Below are positions 36,947 to 46,240 of a stretch of 64,000 nt of DNA, one piece after another. How positions within the stretch are numbered: the stretch's first letter is position 1; the number at the start of each line of letters is the position of its first letter. Position numbers and translations under genes: made by a program. The notes below the pieces were generated by a model. The model did no database searches and was not told the DNA's origin. It saw nothing but the letters and a program-made list of their open reading frames with translations. The stretch spans positions 930,001 through 994,000 of the forward strand of contig NZ_SOAW01000001.1 in assembly GCF_004364645.1 (NCBI RefSeq), in the 5' to 3' direction. The stretch is from Naumannella halotolerans. GTDB lineage: Bacteria; Actinomycetota; Actinomycetes; Propionibacteriales; Propionibacteriaceae.

Positions 36947-37017
36947 AGGTGGAGACGGGATTTGAACCCGTGTAGACGGATTTGCAGTCCGTTGCCTCGC
37001 CTCTCGGCCACTCCACC
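36947..37017 (-). tRNA. tRNA-Cys (GCA)
   Basis: Cloverleaf with acceptor GGTGGAG, anticodon loop CTGCAAA giving GCA, T loop GGTTCAAATCC and discriminator U. CCA is not encoded. It is separated from tRNA-Val by one base. Confidence 0.95.
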
Positions 37018-37087
37018 AGCAGTGCGGGGCAGCCCCGCATCTGGTCGAGACCCATGCTGGAAGACCCCGGGGCTGAGATCCACTCCG

Positions 37088-37160
37088 AGCGGACGACGGG
37101 ATTCGAACCCGCGACCCTCACCTTGGCAAGGTGATGCTCTACCAGCTGAGCCACGTCCGC
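37088..37160 (-). tRNA. tRNA-Gly (GCC)
   Basis: Cloverleaf with acceptor GCGGACG, anticodon loop TTGCCAA giving GCC, and T loop GGTTCGAATCC. CCA is not encoded. First gene of the minus-strand cluster, 70 bp before tRNA-Cys. Confidence 0.95.
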
Positions 37161-37272
37161 GTGCATCTGGCGGGGTGTTGCCCCGTTCAGCGCGTGGACG
37201 ACAATAGCCGACGACCGGGGCGGTGTACAAACCGGTGTGGTGGACGCCGGTGGAGTGCGGCAGCGACGCGCC

Positions 37273-37278
37273 TACAGT
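37273..37278 (+). promoter_or_regulatory. Putative leaderless -10 box (deazaflavin reductase gene)
   Basis: TACAGT lies seven bases before the ATG at 37286, with no ribosome site between. Confidence 0.45.
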
Positions 37279-37285
37279 GTGTTCC

Positions 37286-37702
37286 ATGGCACAAGATGAC
37301 TGGGTTGTGAAGCAGTTGCAGAAGATCGATGCCGCGGGTACGACCGCTGCCGCCACGGTGATGGATCGTCCGATCGTGGTCACCCTGCAGAAGGGCGCCA
37401 AGACCGGTGAACTCCGGCGGGTGCCGCTGATGCGAGTGGAGCACGAGGGCAGCTACGCCGCGGTCGCCAGCAAGGGTGGAGCCCCGAAGGATCCGGTTTG
37501 GTACAACAACCTGATCGCCCACCCCGATATCGAGGTGATGGACGGTACGCAGACCCACCCGGTGCGGGCGCGGCTGCTGGACCCCGAATCCGAGGAGTAC
37601 GGCCTGTGGTGGGCCCGCAGCGTCGAGGCGTACCCGGAGTACGCCAAGTACCAGGAGAAGACCTCCCGGAAGATCCCGGTCTTCGTCCTCGAACCGCGCT
37701 GA
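37286..37702 (+). CDS. Deazaflavin (F420)-dependent nitroreductase family protein
   Basis: A 138-residue split-barrel protein of the DDN family, which uses reduced F420 to reduce quinones or nitro compounds in mycobacteria. Typical patterns are KTGELRRVPLMRVEHEG, the SKGGAPKDPVWYNNLIAHP loop and a final EKTSRKIPVFVLEP. Cofactor choice cannot be proven from sequence. The ATG at 37286 is supported by the TACAGT box at the leaderless spacing. Single gene between the tRNA cluster and the aminotransferase. Confidence 0.9.
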   Translation: MAQDDWVVKQLQKIDAAGTTAAATVMDRPIVVTLQKGAKTGELRRVPLMRVEHEGSYAAVASKGGAPKDPVWYNNLIAHPDIEVMDGTQTHPVRARLLDPESEEYGLWWARSVEAYPEYAKYQEKTSRKIPVFVLEPR

Positions 37703-37812
37703 CCCTCCGTCGCGTGCTGGCCTCCGACGGCTGGCCTCTGACGGCTGACTGGCCCTTCGACGCGCGCCGGCCCTGCAACTGGGTCCCTGAACCCCGCCGC
37801 GCCCCGCGTCTG

Positions 37813-37867
37813 TTCCGCAGGAGATGCACTCATGGGCGCGGTTTGGGTGCGTTTGCTGCGGAACGGA
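37813..37867. repeat. 51-nt hairpin element, copy A
   Basis: TTCCGCAG, 35 nt, then CTGCGGAA, followed by CGGA. A second copy with the same arms, the same 35-nt spacing and about 20 of 35 matching loop bases lies at 50946-51000. Both are intergenic. Confidence 0.6.
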
Positions 37868-37930
37868 TGAGTGGTGCCGTGGGTTTGGTACGGATGAAGA
37901 GCGGCGCCTGGACGCAGGCCCGCCCGTGCG

Positions 37931-38050
37931 GGTACGGCACAACCGATTGCGGTAGGTGTGGGTGCGGCGGAACCGATTGCGGTGGGTGCGGGTACGGCAG
38001 AACCGATTGCGGTGGGTGCGGGTGCGGTACAACCGATCCGGCGGGTGCGG
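37931..38050. repeat. Four 30-bp tandem repeats
   Basis: Units 37931-37960, 37961-37990, 37991-38020 and 38021-38050, each built around AACCGATTGCGGTGGGTGCG; the last is diverged. The array ends 24 bp before the aminotransferase start. The period of 30 keeps an in-frame extension of that gene open artificially. Confidence 0.85.
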
Positions 38051-38074
38051 ATACGGGCATGGCACGATTGCGGT

Positions 38075-38914
38075 GTGGCTGAGCTGAACCGACCGACCAT
38101 CTGGATCGACGGCGTCCTGTACGCAGATTCCGATCAGGCGCTGATCCCGGCCGACGACCACGGGCTGGTTGCCGGTGACGGTGTCTTCGAGACCTGCAAG
38201 ATCGAACCCTGGGGTGCCTTCGCCCTCGGACTGCACATCCAGCGGCTGCAGCACTCGGCGAAGACCCTCGGGCTGCCGACGCCCGATGAGTCCGAGGTCA
38301 GGGCCGGGGTGGCGGCGGTGCTGGCCGTACGGGAGTTCGACTACGGACGGCTGCGGATCACCTGGACCGGGGGAGTCGGCCCCCTCAGCAGCGGCCACGC
38401 CTTCGGCCCTCCACGGCTGATCGTCGCCGCCTCGAGTGCTTCGAGGGCCAGCGGACCGGGACGGCTGGCGACCGTGCCGTGGACCCGCAACCCCGACGAT
38501 CCGCTCTCGGGCATCAAGACCACCTCCTATGCCGGGAATGTCCGGGCATTGGCCTGGGCGCACGATCGCGGTGCCGATGAGGCGCTGTTCTGCAACACCC
38601 GGGGTGAGGTGTGCGAGGCGTCGGGATCGAACATCTTCCTGGTCTTCGGTGATCGGGTGGTGACCCCGACCCTGGCTGCGGGACCCCTGGCCGGGATCAC
38701 CCGGCGCTGCGTGATCGAGCAGTCCGGTGCAGAAGAGGCCGACCTGAGCCTGGCCGAGGCGAAAAAGGCCGACGAGGTCTTCCTCACCGGGTCCTTGCGC
38801 GACGTCCACCCGATCGTCGACTGGGACGGCCAACTCTGGGAGGTCGGCCCGGTCACCAGCGCCGTCGCCAAGGAGTTCGCAGCCCGGTCCGCCGCCGATC
38901 CGGACCCCCGTTGA
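38075..38914 (+). CDS. Class IV aminotransferase (aminodeoxychorismate lyase-like)
   Basis: A 279-residue fold-type IV PLP enzyme, similar to PabC aminodeoxychorismate lyase and branched-chain or D-amino acid aminotransferases. Visible features are DDHGLVAGDGVFETCKI, the PLP-binding lysine in GIKTTSYAGNV, the glutamate in EVCEASGSNIFLV and the cofactor phosphate loop near FLTGSLRDV. A PabC role in folate synthesis is the likeliest reading but no other folate gene is nearby. The GTG at 38075 is the start that begins at the domain edge; the frame upstream consists of the tandem repeat. Confidence 0.85.
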   Translation: MAELNRPTIWIDGVLYADSDQALIPADDHGLVAGDGVFETCKIEPWGAFALGLHIQRLQHSAKTLGLPTPDESEVRAGVAAVLAVREFDYGRLRITWTGGVGPLSSGHAFGPPRLIVAASSASRASGPGRLATVPWTRNPDDPLSGIKTTSYAGNVRALAWAHDRGADEALFCNTRGEVCEASGSNIFLVFGDRVVTPTLAAGPLAGITRRCVIEQSGAEEADLSLAEAKKADEVFLTGSLRDVHPIVDWDGQLWEVGPVTSAVAKEFAARSAADPDPR

Positions 38915-39011
38915 TCAAGGGCCGTTGATCATGGACCGGAGTGGTCACCGAGTCGCTGGCCGGCACCGATTTCGGCAACCGTCGGAACTGCGCTAGCATT
39001 GGCGATCGCTC

Positions 39012-39087
39012 GGGCGATTGGCGCAGGGGTTAGCGCGCTTCGTTCACACCGAAGAGGTCACTGGTTCGATTCCAGTATCGCCCACCA
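39012..39087 (+). tRNA. tRNA-Val (CAC)
   Basis: Cloverleaf identical to tRNA-Val(GAC) at 36870-36945 except for one D-loop base and the anticodon arm. Anticodon loop TTCACAC gives CAC. CCA is encoded. Confidence 0.95.
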
Positions 39088-39092
39088 CCGAG

Positions 39093-39115
39093 ACCCGCAG
39101 ATCCGTTCTGCGGGT
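39093..39115 (+). terminator. Terminator of tRNA-Val (CAC)
   Basis: Nine-bp stem ACCCGCAGA with a 5-nt loop, then TCTTTCGTTC, beginning six bases after the tRNA. Confidence 0.85.
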
Positions 39116-39222
39116 TCTTTCGTTCCGGCCCGGCATAGGATCGGCCCCACGTACCGTTCGGCACGGTGCCGGTCCGGGCTCGCTCGGATGAGCGCCCGGA
39201 TGAACCAGGGAGGAGTCGGCTG

Positions 39223-39672
39223 ATGGTGGATCCCGACGACATACAGGGCACCAGTGCAGAGGGCATCAGCTCCGGAGGTACGGGCGCCGGAGGCACCGGT
39301 GCCGGCAGCACGGGCGCAAAGGGCACCGAAGCACGCCGCATCAATCCGGGCGTGCCACCCAGTGGCCCGGGCTGTGTGGAGTGTGCGGCCGACGGCGGTT
39401 GGTGGGTGCACCTGCGGCGCTGTGCCCGGTGCGGGCACATCGGCTGCTGTGACAGTTCGCCCAGCAAACATGCGACCGCGCACTTCCACGTCAGTGGGCA
39501 CCCGGTGATCTGCAGTTACGAACCGGGGGAGGACTGGTTCTACGACTACACCACCGGCGGGACGTTCGACGGCCCCGAACTGGCACCGCCGACCAGTCAT
39601 CCCGCCGACCAGCCCGCTCCCGGGCCGAAGGGCCGCGTACCGCTCGACTGGCGCGCGCAGCTGTCCGGCTGA
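39223..39672 (+). CDS. UBP-type zinc-finger protein
   Basis: A 149-residue protein whose residues 45-112 form a ZnF-UBP domain: Cys and His ligands in CVECAADGGWWVHLRRCARC, CGHIGCCDSSPSKHATAH and the following FHVSGHPV. Such stand-alone domains are common in actinobacteria; in eukaryotes they bind ubiquitin C termini, but the bacterial role is unknown. The N-terminal 40 residues are Gly/Thr/Ala repeats (GTGAG-type). GGGAGGAG stands eight bases before the ATG. Confidence 0.88.
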   Translation: MVDPDDIQGTSAEGISSGGTGAGGTGAGSTGAKGTEARRINPGVPPSGPGCVECAADGGWWVHLRRCARCGHIGCCDSSPSKHATAHFHVSGHPVICSYEPGEDWFYDYTTGGTFDGPELAPPTSHPADQPAPGPKGRVPLDWRAQLSG

Positions 39673-39733
39673 GCCCGGCCGCCCCCGATCCGGCTCGGCT
39701 TCTCCGGGCGCCAGCCGGCCGCCTGCCGACAGG

Positions 39734-40303
39734 TCAGCCGAGGATGCCCAGGTGCTGCAGCAGGATCCGTACCCCGATCCCGATCAGCACCGCACCGCCG
39801 ATGATCTCGGCCGGGGTACCGAGCCTGCGCCCGACCCGATGCCCGAGGAAGACCGCCAGCAGGGTCAACACCAAGGTGATGGTGCCGATCGTCAGCACCG
39901 CCTGCAGGATGTTCACCGAGATCACGGCCAGGCTGATCCCGACGGCCAGGGCGTCGATGCTGGTGGCCACCGACAGGACCAGCAGGGACCGCAGGCTGAC
40001 CCGGGTCTCCTGCGGTTCATCGGCATCGGCCGAGGTGAGCGCCTGCCAGATCATCCGGCCACCGATCAGCGACAGCAGGCCGAAGGCCACCCAGTGGTCG
40101 TAGTCCTTGATGTCTTCGGCGACCGAACTGCCCAGCAGCCAGCCGATCAATGGCATCAGTGCCTGGAAGAAGCCGAAGAAGCCCGCCACCAGCAGCGCCC
40201 TTCGCCAGCGGAACGGGCGCATCCCGACGCCTTGGGTCAGGCCGACGGCGAAGGCGTCGGCCGACACGGCAAGCGCCATGATCAGCATTTCCGCAAACCC
40301 CAC
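39734..40303 (-). CDS. mntP: Manganese efflux pump MntP
   Basis: Inner-membrane Mn(II) exporter of 189 residues, the usual length, with six helices arranged as two repeats. Conserved acidic residues sit in AVSADAFAVGLTQG and SVATSIDALAVGISLA. The GTG start at 40303 is preceded on the minus strand by a 190-nt leader holding a yybP-ykoY manganese riboswitch, so expression should rise when Mn(II) is high. It is monocistronic. Confidence 0.95.
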   Translation of the reverse strand: MGFAEMLIMALAVSADAFAVGLTQGVGMRPFRWRRALLVAGFFGFFQALMPLIGWLLGSSVAEDIKDYDHWVAFGLLSLIGGRMIWQALTSADADEPQETRVSLRSLLVLSVATSIDALAVGISLAVISVNILQAVLTIGTITLVLTLLAVFLGHRVGRRLGTPAEIIGGAVLIGIGVRILLQHLGILG

Positions 40304-40360
40304 GGGGTCCTCTCACTCGGGCCGCACGCGGACCGGGAGGACGCGACGGCAACGACGGCA

Positions 40361-40496
40361 TTGCCGAAGGTCTCGTTCGCCCGAGGGCTCTCGGGTGGTA
40401 CGCCGGGCGGGGAACTGCGCATGCGCAGCGTCCGCCAGTGTGTCGACGCACCGCAGTCACCGGCCGGTGACGCGGAACTACTCCCCTTCGGCGATC
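40361..40496 (-). ncRNA. yybP-ykoY manganese riboswitch
   Basis: On the minus strand the leader reads GCCGAAGGGGAGTAG at its 5' end and GAGACCTTCGGC at its 3' end. P1 is a perfect 8-bp helix, GCCGAAGG (40485-40492) with CCTTCGGC (40363-40370). The GGGGAGTAG and GAGACC blocks are the conserved core of this riboswitch class, and the downstream gene is mntP, a classical target. Confidence 0.88.
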
Positions 40497-40740
40497 AGTC
40501 TTGCACACTTGCGCATTCTGTGAAATATGGAACTCACGCCAATCCCGGAGTGATGGGTGAGGACGGGGCGCCATGATCTCCGACCCCCGGTGCTCCGCTG
40601 TCAGGCTCGACCGGCCGACGCTCCCGCAACCGGGTCGACAGGCGATATGGAGTAAACCGATCCTTCTCCGGTGCGGCATGATGGATCACTGCACGCCGTG
40701 CGGATCAGCCGACGGCGACCACCGAGGAGAGGAACGAGCG

Positions 40741-42729
40741 GTGTCTGCACAGATCACCCTGGTACGGGACGGGAACGACGACGTCAGGGAACTGCAGACC
40801 ACCACCACCGGTCTGGACCTGTTCGGTGACGACCGGACGATCGTGGCGATGACGGTCAACGGCGAACAGCGCGACCTCACCCGTGAGCTCGTGGCCGGTG
40901 ACCGGGTCGAGCCGATCGGCATCGAATCCGCCGAGGGGCTGGCGATCATCCGCCACTCCGCAGCCCACGTGCTCGCCCAGGCGGTGCAGGCGGCCCATGC
41001 CGACGCCAAGCTCGGTATCGGCCCGCCGATCACCGACGGTTTCTACTACGACTTCGACGTCGAGGAGCCGTTCACCCCCGAGGACCTGAAGAGCCTCGAG
41101 AAGGCGATGACCAAGATCATCAAACAGCGTCAACGGTTCCGCCGCCGGGAGGTCTCCGACGACGAGGCGCGCGCCGAACTGGCCGATGAGCCGTACAAAC
41201 TGGAACTGATCGGGCTGAAGGGCGGGGCCTCCGACGACGACGGCTCCACCGTCGAGGTCGGCGCCGGTCAGCTGACCATCTACGACAACCTCAACCGCGA
41301 CGACTCCGTGGCCTGGTTCGACCTGTGCCGCGGCCCGCACGTACCGCACACCGGTTACATCCCGGCCTATGCGCTGACCCGTAGCGCTGCTGCGTACTGG
41401 CGGGGGAGTGAGAAGAACAAGCAGTTGCAGCGGATCTACGGGACGGCCTGGCCGAGCAAGGACGAGCTGAAGGCCTACCAGCATCGCCTGGAGGAGGCGG
41501 CCAAGCGTGATCACCGCAAGCTCGGCGCCGAGCTGGACCTGTTCTCCTTCCCCGAGGAACTGGGCTCCGGCCTGCCGATCTTTCATCCGAAGGGTGGTGT
41601 GATCAAACGGGAGATGGAGGACTACGTCCGCGCCCGGCACATCGAGGAGGGTTTCGAGTACGTCGGCACCCCGCACATCTCCAAGGAGGAGCTGTTCTAC
41701 ACCTCCGGCCACCTGCCGTACTACGGCGAGGGGATGTTCCCGCCGCTGGACGTGGACGGCAACCCGTACCGGCTGAAGGCGATGAACTGCCCGATGCACA
41801 ACCTGATCTACCGCTCCCAGCAGCGCTCCTACCGTGACCTGCCGCTGCGCTTGTTCGAGTTCGGCCACGTGTACCGCAACGAGAAGTCCGGTGTGGTCCA
41901 CGGGCTCACCCGGGTCCGCGGTTTCGCCCAGGACGACTCGCACTCCTATGTCACCCCCGACCAGGCGCCCGGCGAGGTAGGTCACCTGCTCGACTTCATG
42001 TTGAGCGTGCTGCGTGACTTCGGCCTGGACGACTTCTACCTGGAGTTGTCCACCCGCGACGACGAGGGTGAGAAGTCGACCAAGTTCATCGGCTCCGACC
42101 AGGACTGGGAGAAGGCGACCAAGGTGCTCGCCGATGTCGCCGCGGCGACCGGTATCGAACTGGTCGACGATCCCGGCGGTGCTGCCTATTACGGTCCGAA
42201 GATCAGCGTGCAGGCCCGCGACGCGATCGGCCGGACCTGGCAGATGGGCACCGTGCAGTACGACTTCAACCAGCCGGCACCCGATCGCTTCAACCTCGAG
42301 TACGTGGCCGCCGACGGATCCCGTCAGCAGCCGGTGATGATCCACTCGGCGAAGTTCGGTTCCATCGAGCGGTTCATCGGGGTGCTCACCGAGCACTACG
42401 CCGGCGCCTTCCCGCCCTGGCTCGCGCCGGTGCAGGTGGTCGGCATCCCGGTCGCCGCGGAGTTCGACGACTACCTCGAAGGGGTCGCCTCCGAACTGCG
42501 CAATCTCGGGGTACGGGTGGAGGTCGACGTCTCCGACGACCGGATGCAGAAGAAGATCCGCAATGCCACCAAACAGAAGGTTCCCTTCCAGCTGATCGCC
42601 GGTGGCGAGGATCGGGACAACGGCGCCGTCTCCTTCCGTTACCGCGACGGTACGCAGAAGAACGGCGTGCCGATCATGGACGCGATCGCCGAGATCACCT
42701 CCGCCATCTCCGACCGTCGTCAGGTGTGA
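40741..42729 (+). CDS. thrS: Threonyl-tRNA synthetase
   Basis: Charges tRNA-Thr. The 662-residue protein has an N-terminal TGS domain (1-60), the editing domain with [11 protein letters not shown] and the HxxxH metal site, a class II catalytic core (zinc Cys in [10 protein letters not shown], motif 2 [20 protein letters not shown], motif 3 with [15 protein letters not shown]) and an anticodon-binding C terminus. The GTG at 40741 follows GAGGAGAGGAACGAGCG; the frame stays open further upstream without family similarity. It heads the block thrS-HIT-pgsA-acyltransferase-pimA found throughout actinobacteria. Confidence 0.97.
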   Translation: MSAQITLVRDGNDDVRELQTTTTGLDLFGDDRTIVAMTVNGEQRDLTRELVAGDRVEPIGIESAEGLAIIRHSAAHVLAQAVQAAHADAKLGIGPPITDGFYYDFDVEEPFTPEDLKSLEKAMTKIIKQRQRFRRREVSDDEARAELADEPYKLELIGLKGGASDDDGSTVEVGAGQLTIYDNLNRDDSVAWFDLCRGPHVPHTGYIPAYALTRSAAAYWRGSEKNKQLQRIYGTAWPSKDELKAYQHRLEEAAKRDHRKLGAELDLFSFPEELGSGLPIFHPKGGVIKREMEDYVRARHIEEGFEYVGTPHISKEELFYTSGHLPYYGEGMFPPLDVDGNPYRLKAMNCPMHNLIYRSQQRSYRDLPLRLFEFGHVYRNEKSGVVHGLTRVRGFAQDDSHSYVTPDQAPGEVGHLLDFMLSVLRDFGLDDFYLELSTRDDEGEKSTKFIGSDQDWEKATKVLADVAAATGIELVDDPGGAAYYGPKISVQARDAIGRTWQMGTVQYDFNQPAPDRFNLEYVAADGSRQQPVMIHSAKFGSIERFIGVLTEHYAGAFPPWLAPVQVVGIPVAAEFDDYLEGVASELRNLGVRVEVDVSDDRMQKKIRNATKQKVPFQLIAGGEDRDNGAVSFRYRDGTQKNGVPIMDAIAEITSAISDRRQV

Positions 42730-42732
42730 GCG

Positions 42733-43386
42733 ATGAGCGGGACCGATGACGATCGCCCGGACATCGGGTCCGGGCCGGTGGATGCAGGCGGACTGCGGCG
42801 TGCCGATGCCGAGGACGAGACCGAGCTGGCGGGTGAGCGCGACGGTTTCGCGCGGCTCTGGACGCCGCACCGGATGGTCTACATCGACGGTGAGAACAAG
42901 CCGGCACCTGGCAGCGGTGAGGACGGTTGTCCCTTCTGCCGCGCCTGGAAGCTCGACGACGCCGAGGGCCTGGTCGCCCGACGGGGCAGTAGTTGCTACG
43001 TGGTGATGAACCTCTACCCGTACTCACCGGGTCACGTGCTGATCTGTCCGTACCGCCATGTCGCCGACTACACCGAGCTGACCGAGGACGAACGGGCCGA
43101 GGTCTCCGAGCTCACCCGGCAGGCGATGATCGTGATCCGCGAGGTATCCGGGCCGCAGGGGTTCAACCTGGGCATGAACCAGGGGGTGGTCGGTGGTGCC
43201 GGGATCCAGGCCCATCTGCATCAGCATGTCGTACCCCGCTGGCAGGGTGATGCGAACTTCATGCCGATCATCGCCCAGACCAAGCCGCTGCCGATGCTGC
43301 TGGAGGACTCCCGGTCCAGGCTGCATGCGGCCTGGTCGCGCCTCTTCGGCGAACCGGCCGGTCGCAGTACCGGACCGCTCGGCTGA
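42733..43386 (+). CDS. HIT-domain nucleotide hydrolase/phosphorylase
   Basis: A 217-residue protein with a histidine triad HLHQHVVPR near residue 160 and a CPFC-containing N-terminal zinc-like segment. It matches the Ap4A phosphorylase/hydrolase encoded between thrS and pgsA in mycobacteria (Rv2613c). It starts three bases after the thrS stop and its TGA overlaps the pgsA ATG. Confidence 0.9.
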   Translation: MSGTDDDRPDIGSGPVDAGGLRRADAEDETELAGERDGFARLWTPHRMVYIDGENKPAPGSGEDGCPFCRAWKLDDAEGLVARRGSSCYVVMNLYPYSPGHVLICPYRHVADYTELTEDERAEVSELTRQAMIVIREVSGPQGFNLGMNQGVVGGAGIQAHLHQHVVPRWQGDANFMPIIAQTKPLPMLLEDSRSRLHAAWSRLFGEPAGRSTGPLG

Positions 43387-44099
43387 TGCTGGAGCGAGCT
43401 CGGGCATTCGGCGACTGGTTGGTACGACCGCTGGCGCGCCTGCTGGTGGGCCTGCGGATACCCCCCGATGTCGTCAGCTGGGTCGGCACCTTGGCCGTCT
43501 GCGTGGCTGCTTTGATCACCATCCCGAACGGCTGGTTGTGGCAGGGGGCGCTGATCGTCGGTCTGCTGTCGCTGTCCGACACCCTGGACGGGGCGATGGC
43601 CCGGCTGCTGGGTCGGGAACGGACCTGGGGTGCCTTCCTCGACTCCAGTCTGGACCGGGTGGCCGACGGCGCCCTGTTCGGCGCGGTGCTGATCCACGTA
43701 GTGCAGACCTCCCCGTGGTCCTCCGCAGCGCTCGGCGGGTACGGCCTGCCGGCCGAAGGTGTAGCCGCCCGTTACGGCGAGTGGAACATGCAGTGGGCCG
43801 AGCCGGGCCTGAGCTGGATGAGCGTCCTGGCCCTGGTGGTGCTGGTCCTGGGTCAGCTCACCTCCTATGTGAAGGCGCGGGCCGAATCGCTCGGTGGCGA
43901 GGGTGGCGGCGGCCCGGGGGCCCGGGCGGACCGGATCGTGATCATCGTGGTGTCCCTGTTGCTGGAGGGCCTCGGTGTGCCCTTCGCGCTCGCCCTCGGG
44001 CTGCTGGTCCTGGCCGTCCTCGGTGTGATCACCGTGGCGGTCCGGATGCGGCGGGCGAAGGCCAGTTTCGGCGAGTCGAGCGGTGAGGCTCCGGCATGA
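43386..44099 (+). CDS. pgsA: Phosphatidylinositol phosphate synthase (CDP-alcohol phosphatidyltransferase)
   Basis: Membrane enzyme joining CDP-diacylglycerol with inositol phosphate, the first step to phosphatidylinositol and its mannosides. The 237-residue protein shows the full family motif with eight spaced residues: DTLDGAMAR followed by GAFLDSSLD (about 65-95), and several helices. In Corynebacteriales the orthologue at this position makes PI-phosphate; that assignment here rests on gene order and motif. The ATG overlaps the HIT gene stop by one base. Confidence 0.9.
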   Translation: MLERARAFGDWLVRPLARLLVGLRIPPDVVSWVGTLAVCVAALITIPNGWLWQGALIVGLLSLSDTLDGAMARLLGRERTWGAFLDSSLDRVADGALFGAVLIHVVQTSPWSSAALGGYGLPAEGVAARYGEWNMQWAEPGLSWMSVLALVVLVLGQLTSYVKARAESLGGEGGGGPGARADRIVIIVVSLLLEGLGVPFALALGLLVLAVLGVITVAVRMRRAKASFGESSGEAPA

Positions 44100-44117
44100 T
44101 CATCCTCCACTGCGCTC

Positions 44118-45116
44118 ATGACTGAGCCGGGAACAGCCCGCGGGCCGGCGGACATCCGCAACCTGCTGCCGGCAGCCGGTGTGGATGCCCGGAACCGATT
44201 CCTCTTCGCCCGCGGACAACAGATCGCACCGCACCTGCCCTCCTCGGTGCAGAACCTGATCATGAACCTGGGCAGTGCGATGAGCCTCGCCCGTCCCTCA
44301 CCGGAGATCGACAACTGGATCGCGAACATCACCGCGGCCACCGGAACCCGGCCAGGGCGGGCGCTGCAGCGCCAGGCCATCAGGTCGTACCTGCGTACCT
44401 ATCTGGAGGTTCTCGCACTGCCCAGTTGGGGCCCGCTGCGCACCGCCACGGCGGTCAGTGCCGAACCGACCGGGGAACGGATCCTGCGCCTGGCCCACAC
44501 CGGGCCCGGCGTGGTCTGTGCACTGCCGCACTCGGCCAACTGGGACCTGGCCGGTGGCTGGGCTGCTGCCACCGGGATGCCGGTCACCTCGGTCGCCGAG
44601 CGTCTGGGGGAGACCGAGTTCGCCGCCTTCACCGAGATCCGCCGCCGCCTCGGCATCGAGATTCTCGCCCACGACGATTCCTCGGTGGTCCGGGAGCTGA
44701 TCCGTGCGGTCCGCAACCGACGGGTGGTCTGCCTGATGGGTGATCGCGACCTCACCGGTGACGGGGTGCCGGTGCGCTGGAACGGCCACCCGATCACCAT
44801 GCCTGCCGGCCCGGCACTGGTGGCACGCCGGACCGGTGCGGTGCTGCTCGGAGTCGGCTGCCACTACACCGCCACCGGAATGAAGATCGACTTCTCCGCA
44901 CCGATCCCGCTGCGGCCCGGACGTGGGGGACTGGTCGCCATGACCCAGGAACTTGCCGACTTCTTCGCCGCTCACGTGGCCAGGCATCCGGCAGACTGGC
45001 ACCTGATGCAGCCGTTCTTCGACCGACCCGTCGACCGAGTACGCCGTAGACGAACCCCGGCTGCTCCGGTGCGGGACGAAGATCGGGATCGGTTGGGATC
45101 GGCGGTGGGTCCGTGA
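44118..45116 (+). CDS. Phosphatidylinositol mannoside acyltransferase
   Basis: A 332-residue LPLAT-family enzyme (PatA/HtrB-like) that acylates a mannose of phosphatidylinositol mannosides on the inner face of the membrane. The catalytic HxxxxD motif is HSANWD (about residue 137). Its place between pgsA and pimA is that of PatA (Rv2611c). Its stop overlaps the pimA GTG by four bases. Confidence 0.9.
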   Translation: MTEPGTARGPADIRNLLPAAGVDARNRFLFARGQQIAPHLPSSVQNLIMNLGSAMSLARPSPEIDNWIANITAATGTRPGRALQRQAIRSYLRTYLEVLALPSWGPLRTATAVSAEPTGERILRLAHTGPGVVCALPHSANWDLAGGWAAATGMPVTSVAERLGETEFAAFTEIRRRLGIEILAHDDSSVVRELIRAVRNRRVVCLMGDRDLTGDGVPVRWNGHPITMPAGPALVARRTGAVLLGVGCHYTATGMKIDFSAPIPLRPGRGGLVAMTQELADFFAAHVARHPADWHLMQPFFDRPVDRVRRRRTPAAPVRDEDRDRLGSAVGP

Positions 45117-46240
45117 GCGGTCCGCTCTCGATCGGCATCGTCTGCCCGTACTCGCTGTCCCAGCCGGGCGGCGTGCAGAACCACGTGCTGGGCCTGGCCC
45201 GGGAGCTGCGCCGGCTCGGCCACCGCCCGCAGATCCTCGCACCCGGTGAACTTCCCGCCGCCGAACCGGACACCGATGAGCTGCCCATCAGCGGGGCCGG
45301 TCAGGGGCTACCCGTGCGCTACAACGGTTCGGTGGCCAGGGTGAACTTCGGCCCGCGCAGTTCGGCCCGGGTCTCGGCCTGGCTGTCCGGCAACCGTTTC
45401 GACCTGCTGCACCTGCACGAACCGGTGACCCCCAGCATCTCCCTGTTGGCGCTGCGCGCCTCCCGGGTCCCGGTCGTGGCCACCTTCCACACCGCCACCC
45501 CGGGCAGTACCGCGATGCGGGTTGCCGGCCGGGTGCTGGGGCCGATGATCAACCGGATCGATCTGGGAATCGCGGTCTCCGACAGCGCCCAGGTGGTGGT
45601 CCATGATCATCTGGGGATCGATCCGATGATCATCCCGAACGGCATCGACTGCTCGGCCTTCGCCGGCAGTCGGGCCACCGCAGCAGTGCCGCGGATCACC
45701 CTGCTCGGCCGCTTGGACGAGGAGCGCAAGGGCCTGGCCGTGTTCCTCTCCGCGCTGCCGCGGATTCGCTCGATGGTCGGCGAGATCGATGTCGTGATCG
45801 CCGGACCCGGCCGGCACCGGCTGCCCGAGGGGGTACGGCGGACCGGTTACCTCAGCGACGCCCAGCGCAGTGCACTGCTGCGTTCCACCGACGTCTTCGT
45901 CGCCCCGAACCTGGGTCGGGAGAGTTTCGGGCTGGTCGTCGTCGAGGCGCTGGCCGCCGGCGCCGCGGTGGTGGCCTCCGATCTGCCCGCCTTCCGCGAT
46001 GTGCTGACCCGGGCCGACGGTGCCCTGGTCGGGGCGACCTCACCTGCCGGGGACGAGGCCGGGCTGGCGAGTGCGGTCGCCGCCGCACTCGCGCAGGCCC
46101 GTACCGGACCGGTCTCCCAGCGGGTACGGGAACGTCGCGCCCATGCCCGCAGCTACGACTGGCGCACGGTCGGCCCGGCGGTCGTGGACGGCTACCGGCG
46201 CGCCTTCGACCTTCGGTCGTCGATCGCCGGTATCGCCTAA
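45113..46240 (+). CDS. pimA: Phosphatidylinositol alpha-mannosyltransferase PimA
   Basis: GT4-family GT-B glycosyltransferase of 375 residues that puts the first mannose from GDP-mannose on phosphatidylinositol. N-terminal acceptor domain features are YSLSQPGGVQNHV and HLHEPVTPS; the donor domain has GRLDEERKGL and the GRESFGLVVVEALAAGAAVV motif with the EX7E pattern. It closes the conserved mannoside block. Confidence 0.93.
   Translation: MSGPLSIGIVCPYSLSQPGGVQNHVLGLARELRRLGHRPQILAPGELPAAEPDTDELPISGAGQGLPVRYNGSVARVNFGPRSSARVSAWLSGNRFDLLHLHEPVTPSISLLALRASRVPVVATFHTATPGSTAMRVAGRVLGPMINRIDLGIAVSDSAQVVVHDHLGIDPMIIPNGIDCSAFAGSRATAAVPRITLLGRLDEERKGLAVFLSALPRIRSMVGEIDVVIAGPGRHRLPEGVRRTGYLSDAQRSALLRSTDVFVAPNLGRESFGLVVVEALAAGAAVVASDLPAFRDVLTRADGALVGATSPAGDEAGLASAVAAALAQARTGPVSQRVRERRAHARSYDWRTVGPAVVDGYRRAFDLRSSIAGIA

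Larger units (their letters stand above)
37703..38074. other. 372-bp gap with a hairpin element and 30-bp repeats
   Basis: No gene. It contains the hairpin element at 37813-37867 (shared with 50946-51000) and the repeat array at 37931-38050; the rest is G+C-rich without recognised signals. Confidence 0.6.

Noticed and set aside
40573-40740. T-box leader or N-terminal extension of thrS
   Set aside because: No T-box sequence or specifier hairpin could be recognised, and the open frame has no family similarity; the GTG at 40741 has a ribosome site.
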